A DNA stretch of 64,000 bases, from assembly GCA_038501625.1 (NCBI GenBank), contig JAZAYU010000181.1, positions 1 to 64,000 of the forward strand, in the 5' to 3' direction. This DNA comes from Corbicula japonica. Taxonomy: Eukaryota; Mollusca; Bivalvia; Venerida; Cyrenidae. Every line of letters begins with the position of its first letter. The stretch's first letter is position 1. This document shows, piece by piece, positions 27,801 to 33,800 of the stretch. Both the position numbers and the translations under genes were made by a program. The notes beneath the pieces are model-generated. The model was not told where the DNA came from, did no database searches, and worked only from the letters and a program-made list of their open reading frames with translations.

Positions 27801-30800
27801 TTTGAAATTTAAGAAATGAAGTTTTTTGTCACATAGTTAGATTATGTTTGTACATTGGATAATATTTATAGCAAATTCTGGTACAATTTCCATAATATGA
27901 ATATCTGTTATTGATGTTTGATATTATTTTAATCTTTGTTATATTTGATAGTTCGAGACACATTCTGTTCATATGGTGTGATGGACTTGTGTACGCGAGG
28001 GTTGGGTACTTCTACTGGCGCACTCAAAGTAAGAATTTTACTTTTCTTTCATCTGACAGTTGTAAGTTGTATTCCCTTATCTTGTGTAGATCCAGATCAG
28101 CCACCACATCCCTGTTGTTTGATCAGGATCTACACTGTTCACTTTTTGATTCATTAGATTATTTCTTACCAAGAAAAGACCTTGAAAAGAGGAGGAGTTA
28201 TATTGATCTTTTACTAACCCTTAAGTCACTGAATGTTTATAAATGTAAATAAATGTTCACCAAGTGAGCTCCGGAATTCATGATGTCATATACCCAAACT
28301 AGAGCCTGTTTTTTTTTTTTAATATTCTCATTCAGAATGTTATGTATGCTTGAGTACCATCGTGAAAAAAACTGTGAAAATAAAAATGATATTCCACTGT
28401 TTAAAAATACCACTTTTATTTCACCAGGAAAATTCTATAATTCACTGGAAAGTGTAAAATAATATGGATTTACACCAGTCAATTCTTTGTTCATATGCTT
28501 GTTTTACAGAAATGTGTAACTGAGCAGCTAACAGTGTAGACCCTGGGCTGAAGGTTATAAAACTGAGTTTGGAAACCAGTCTCAAATCTCAAGCATCTGA
28601 TTGGCTGACCAGTCGCCATTTCAGCCAATCAGATGATTGAGATATGAGACTGGTTTCCATGCTCAGTTTTATAACCTTGGGTAATGATCAATCTGTCTGG
28701 ATGTACACACTTATCAGAGCCTTCCAGAGTGCCATCAGTTATCACTGGTCACTTCTTAGTCACACATGTGATAAATCTCTAGTATTATGGATAGGTTTAC
28801 AATATTTAACATGATATTTTATTGTATTTCAGGCCAAAGGATTAAATCTGTCTTGTGTTCGTATCTGCTGTGTGATAGCAGAGGAACGACCACGTATTCA
28901 ACTCACCACGTCTTTCAGCAAGTTGTTTGCCGACCTTGGACTTTCGTTTCGGGCGGTCAGCACAAGTTTTGGCTGCAGAGTCAATATAGGGATATCATTT
29001 CCGGTATGTCATACATGTATTTAACCACAATAACATTCCAATAATTGTGACTTTTCTGTCGCTTTAGTTGTGGCTGTCAAATCACTATAGTGATACCATT
29101 TCTGGTATGATATGTTTGACATAGTTGATAAATTGATGAACATATGCCTTTTTGAAAAACTTAAAAGTAAAGTTAAACCCCTCGTAAAGAATTTTAGACA
29201 AACCCCAACAAGGACCACTATTTCAATGTCCCTTTTAACAGTTTTTCAAAAATTTCTACCCTGGAATTCAGACCTCTCCACTACAAAGACCACTTTTGTC
29301 CAGTCTAAAGGAGGTCTAAACGGAGGGGTTCACTTTATATTAAAAAATTTCATTAGCATCAAGGTAGCTTTGCTCTCCTTCATTATGTAATTTACTGGCA
29401 GTGTATATTTCATATTTAGTAAAACTATCCACTGTATAACGATTATTTTGATTGTATGATTGCAGGGTGCAGCTTGCCCTGACCCAACGACAGTGTTTGT
29501 TGATCTGAGAGCTCTAAGAAATGACCGAGTCACTCTCGTAGAGAAAGGCAGTCCTCATAGTCTATGTCTCATGGAATCTGGCAAGGTATGGTATAGAGTT
29601 TTCTTAATGTGGCAAGGTATGGTATTGAGTTTTCTCAATCTGTCAAGCTATGGTATAGTTTTCTTAAAACATATTCATTCTTGAAATATTGGTTAGAAAT
29701 TTAATGGATTTTGAAACTATAGCAGGATAAGCGGATTGCAGTATCTTTGGAGATTTGAAATTTGTTGATATGCTTGAAAATGGTACCATGAAAATTGCTC
29801 ACAAATAATTGTGAGTAAACTGTAATCATAGACAAAAACTTGTCAGGGCTATACCTGTTTTAGTTTATGCTGATTGCTTTCAACAGTACTCAAAATTATG
29901 TTAATCAAACTCAGATTTAACATTAAAAGTGAATATCTTGCTATTTTCAGTTGTTGCCAGGTGTAAAGATTGCCATAGCAAATCCAGAGACAAAGGGTCA
30001 GTGTGCAGACTCCCATCTCGGAGAGGTAACTATGATTGTTCAGTTTTCAATTTGAAAATTAGATGAGTAAGACTTAGCTCATAGATTTGTGCCCAATGTT
30101 ATAAAACTGAGCATTGAAGCCAGTCTCAAATCTCAAGCATCTGATTGGCTGAAATGGCTACCAGTCATCATTTCAGCCAATCAGATCCTTGAGATTTGAG
30201 ACTGGTTTCAATGCTCAGTTTTATAACCTTTAGCCACGACTTTTTTGACATGGGCTAACAGTGTAGATCTATTCAGATCAGCTGGCCTCTGTAGCATCTA
30301 ATCAAGATCTACATGGTTCTATTTTAAACTCATTAGGTTATTTCAACCAAGAAGCAAACAGTGTACATTAAAACTCCATTATTATACCCCCGCTTTGAAG
30401 AAGAGGGGGGTATACTGTTTTACCCTTGTCCTTGCGTCCGTCCGTCCGTGCATCCGTCCGTCCGTAACAAAATTTCCGTCGCAGTTTTCTCAGCAACTAT
30501 AACATGCAGCAGCCTGATATTTTGCATATTGCTTTATCATATAGTCCCATATGGTGTAAAGCAATTTCATGCTCCTTGCTCATCTACTTCCTGTTTGCCG
30601 CATATTTTTAGATTTTGTTACTAAAAAGGTGCATTACATTGACCAAATGGCATGTTAATTTTCCGTCGCATTTTTCTAAGAAACTATAACATGCAGCAGC
30701 CTGATATTATGCATATTGCTTTATCCTATAGTCCAATATGGTGTAAAGCAATTTCATGCTCCTTGCTCATCTACTTCCTGTTTGCCGAATATTTTAGGTT

Positions 30801-33800
30801 TTGTTACTATAAAGGTGCATTACATCAACCAAAAGGCATGTTAATTTTCCATCACAGTTTTCCAAGCAACTATAACATTCAGCAGCCTGATATTATGCAT
30901 AATGCTTTATCCTATAGTCCAATATGGTGTAAAGCAATTTTATGCTCCTTGCTCACCTACTTCCTGTTCACCACTTAGATTTTTACACATAGTTGACATA
31001 CATGCACAATTTCCATCGCAGTTTTCTAAGCAACTATAACATGCAGCAGCCTGATATTTTGCATAATGCTTTATCCTATAGTCCCATATGGTGTAAAGCG
31101 ATTTTATGCTATTTGCTCATCTACTTCCTGTTTACCGAATACTTAGATTTGTGCACATAGTTGACATACATGCACAATTTCCGTCGCAGTTTTCTAAGTA
31201 ACCATAACATGCAGCAGCCTGATATTTTGCATAATGCTTTATCCTATAGTCCCATATGTTGTAAAGCGATTTTATGCTCCTTGCTCATCTACTTCCTGTT
31301 TACCGAATACTTACATTTGTGCACATAGTTGAAATACATGCACAATTTCCGTCGCAGTTTTCTAAGCAACTATAACATGCAGCAGCCTGATATTTTGCAT
31401 AATGCTTTATCCTATAGTTCCATATGGTGTAAAGCGATTTTATGCTCCTTGCTCATCTACTTCCTGTTTACCGAATACTTTGATTTGTGCACATAGTTGA
31501 CATACATGTACAATTTCCGTTGTAGTTTTCTTAGCAAATGAAACATGCAGAAGCCTGATATTTTGCATAATGCTTTATCATATATTCCCATATGGTGGAA
31601 AGCGATTTAATGCTCCTTGCTCACCTAACTTCCTGTTCACCGAATACATAGATTTTTATATATAGATGACATACATGCACAATTTCTGTCTTATTTTAAA
31701 AAGATGCGAACATTATTTCTGTATACTCTGACAAAGCTGTATTGCGGGGGTATTAATCACCTTCAGTGATAGCTCTTGTTTAGACTACCTCTGGGCCTAG
31801 ATGAAATTGGTCATCATAGTATTGCAGTAAAATCACTCATGAAGACCACCCTTAAATTAAGATCACCTTAATAATGAGACCACTAGTTCAGTGTTCCTTT
31901 TAACAGGTAGCACTATTCTCTAACCTGTAATGAAGACCATCTTACTATAATAAACACTTCTGACCAGTCCCAAATGTGGTCTTAGTAAAATACTTCACTG
32001 TACCTTGCAGTTGATCGTGATTTAAATTCATTGATGTAGAAATTGATTTGTGTCAACACTGGTCACAAATGCAACTTTATAGTGGTTCTAGTTTCATTGC
32101 CTACTTTTCAGATCTGGGTATCGAGCCCACACAATGCAAATGGATATTTTACAATCTACGGAGACGAGTCGCTGCACCCGGACCACTTTGATGCCCACCT
32201 GGCTACGGGGGATACCCAGTCATCGTACGCCAGGACCGGCTACCTCGGCTTTGTAAGGAGGACAGAGCTGACACAAAGTGACGGAGGTGAGTTGATTTTT
32301 TAACCCTTTCCTCCATTATTGCATGGGCAAAGAGTTATATCCAGATCAGCCGGCAGATCCGTGCCATCTGATCAGGATCTAAAATGTTCGTTTTTTGATT
32401 CATTGGGTTATTTCTGACCAAAATGTGACCAGTGCAGATCCTGATCAGATGGCACAGATGTGCTGGCTGATCTGGATCTACACTGGTCGCACACGTTAAA
32501 ATGTTTATATATGGAGGAAAGGGTTAATGTGTGACATGGATGAAATTTTAAACCTTCACTTGTACATAGATACAGCTTATATCCACTGCGTGACTTATGT
32601 AGATTGTGCTTAGACTGCACAGTTGTACTGGCTGATCTGGATCTGAACTGGTGGTCCATTGGATATAGTATAACAGTTAACCTGTTCAGTTTAATCAGCT
32701 TTTTGTGTATATATATATATACAGGACATTTTATAGTAGGTACGACAGAGAAAATCGTATCTTGATTTATTTGTGGATGCCAACGTGGTAGATCCAGAAG
32801 AGCCTGCATGTCTGCTCAGGATCTACACAATTCTGACCAAGAAGAGACCACTGTAGAACCTGCACAGGTCATGCACATGGCAATTTATTATCTGAAATAA
32901 GCAAAATTTGAACTAATGCAAAATATAATTATACCACAGTAGTAGTATTGACAGATTAAAGCAACAAAATTATCGTACTGACCGTTATAGAGAACTTTGA
33001 CATGACTTTGTATTCCGTTGTACAGGTCGCCATGATGCCTTGTTTGTGGTTGGTTCTCTGGATGAGACTGTAATGCTGAGAGGAATGAGGTACCATCCGA
33101 TTGATATAGAAACCAGTGTTCTACGATCCCACAGAAAAATCTGTGAATGGTAAGATTGCTAATGTTGCTAGAACCAATTATACACTTCACTCTCTATATA
33201 TTATGTGGTTTTAGTGGTCCACCAATTGAAATTGTGTTTAAGATAAAAAGTGTTATATATTTTTGTAGGTCCACTTTCCAATGCAAATTTATATGCATGT
33301 AGCGATACTTCCACCCAGATAAATAGATATCAGGATAATCAGATAATTGCTTTGTTTTCAGTTTTTATTAATACAGGGTTTATAATGAACTGTGTTACTA
33401 TATCAAATTAAAGGTGAACTTTGACTTTCTGTGTTCTTATTTCAGTGTTACCCGTATGTACTAACAAGCAAAAAAAATTGAAATCAACATGACAATTTTT
33501 GAATACAACTTTTCTTTCCTGTAAAATGGTGAAATTTGTAACAAAACACTAATAATAACAATGGATTATTTTCAGCCAAACATTGTCTCAGATGTGAAAT
33601 TCTTCATATAACCTTGCACATTTAGTAATGTATCAGTTTGTTTTGTCTAGGAGTGGTTTCAATTGCATATCTCTAAACCATTTAATAAATTTCAATTTGG
33701 TCCAAACAGTTGTCGTGATTCATATAATTATCTTCCAGTGCTGTGTTTACATGGACTAATCTACTTGTGGTCGTGGTGGAACTCGATGGTAATGAAAATG

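Noticed and set aside
29112..29390. 92-codon + strand frame in a DIP2 intron
   Set aside because: Lies in a GACCAC-rich transposon remnant; no similarity to proteins and not in phase with the DIP2 exons.
30361..30978. Open frames of 87 and 108 codons inside element C
   Set aside because: Repeats of the tandem unit; no start context, splice sites or protein-like composition.
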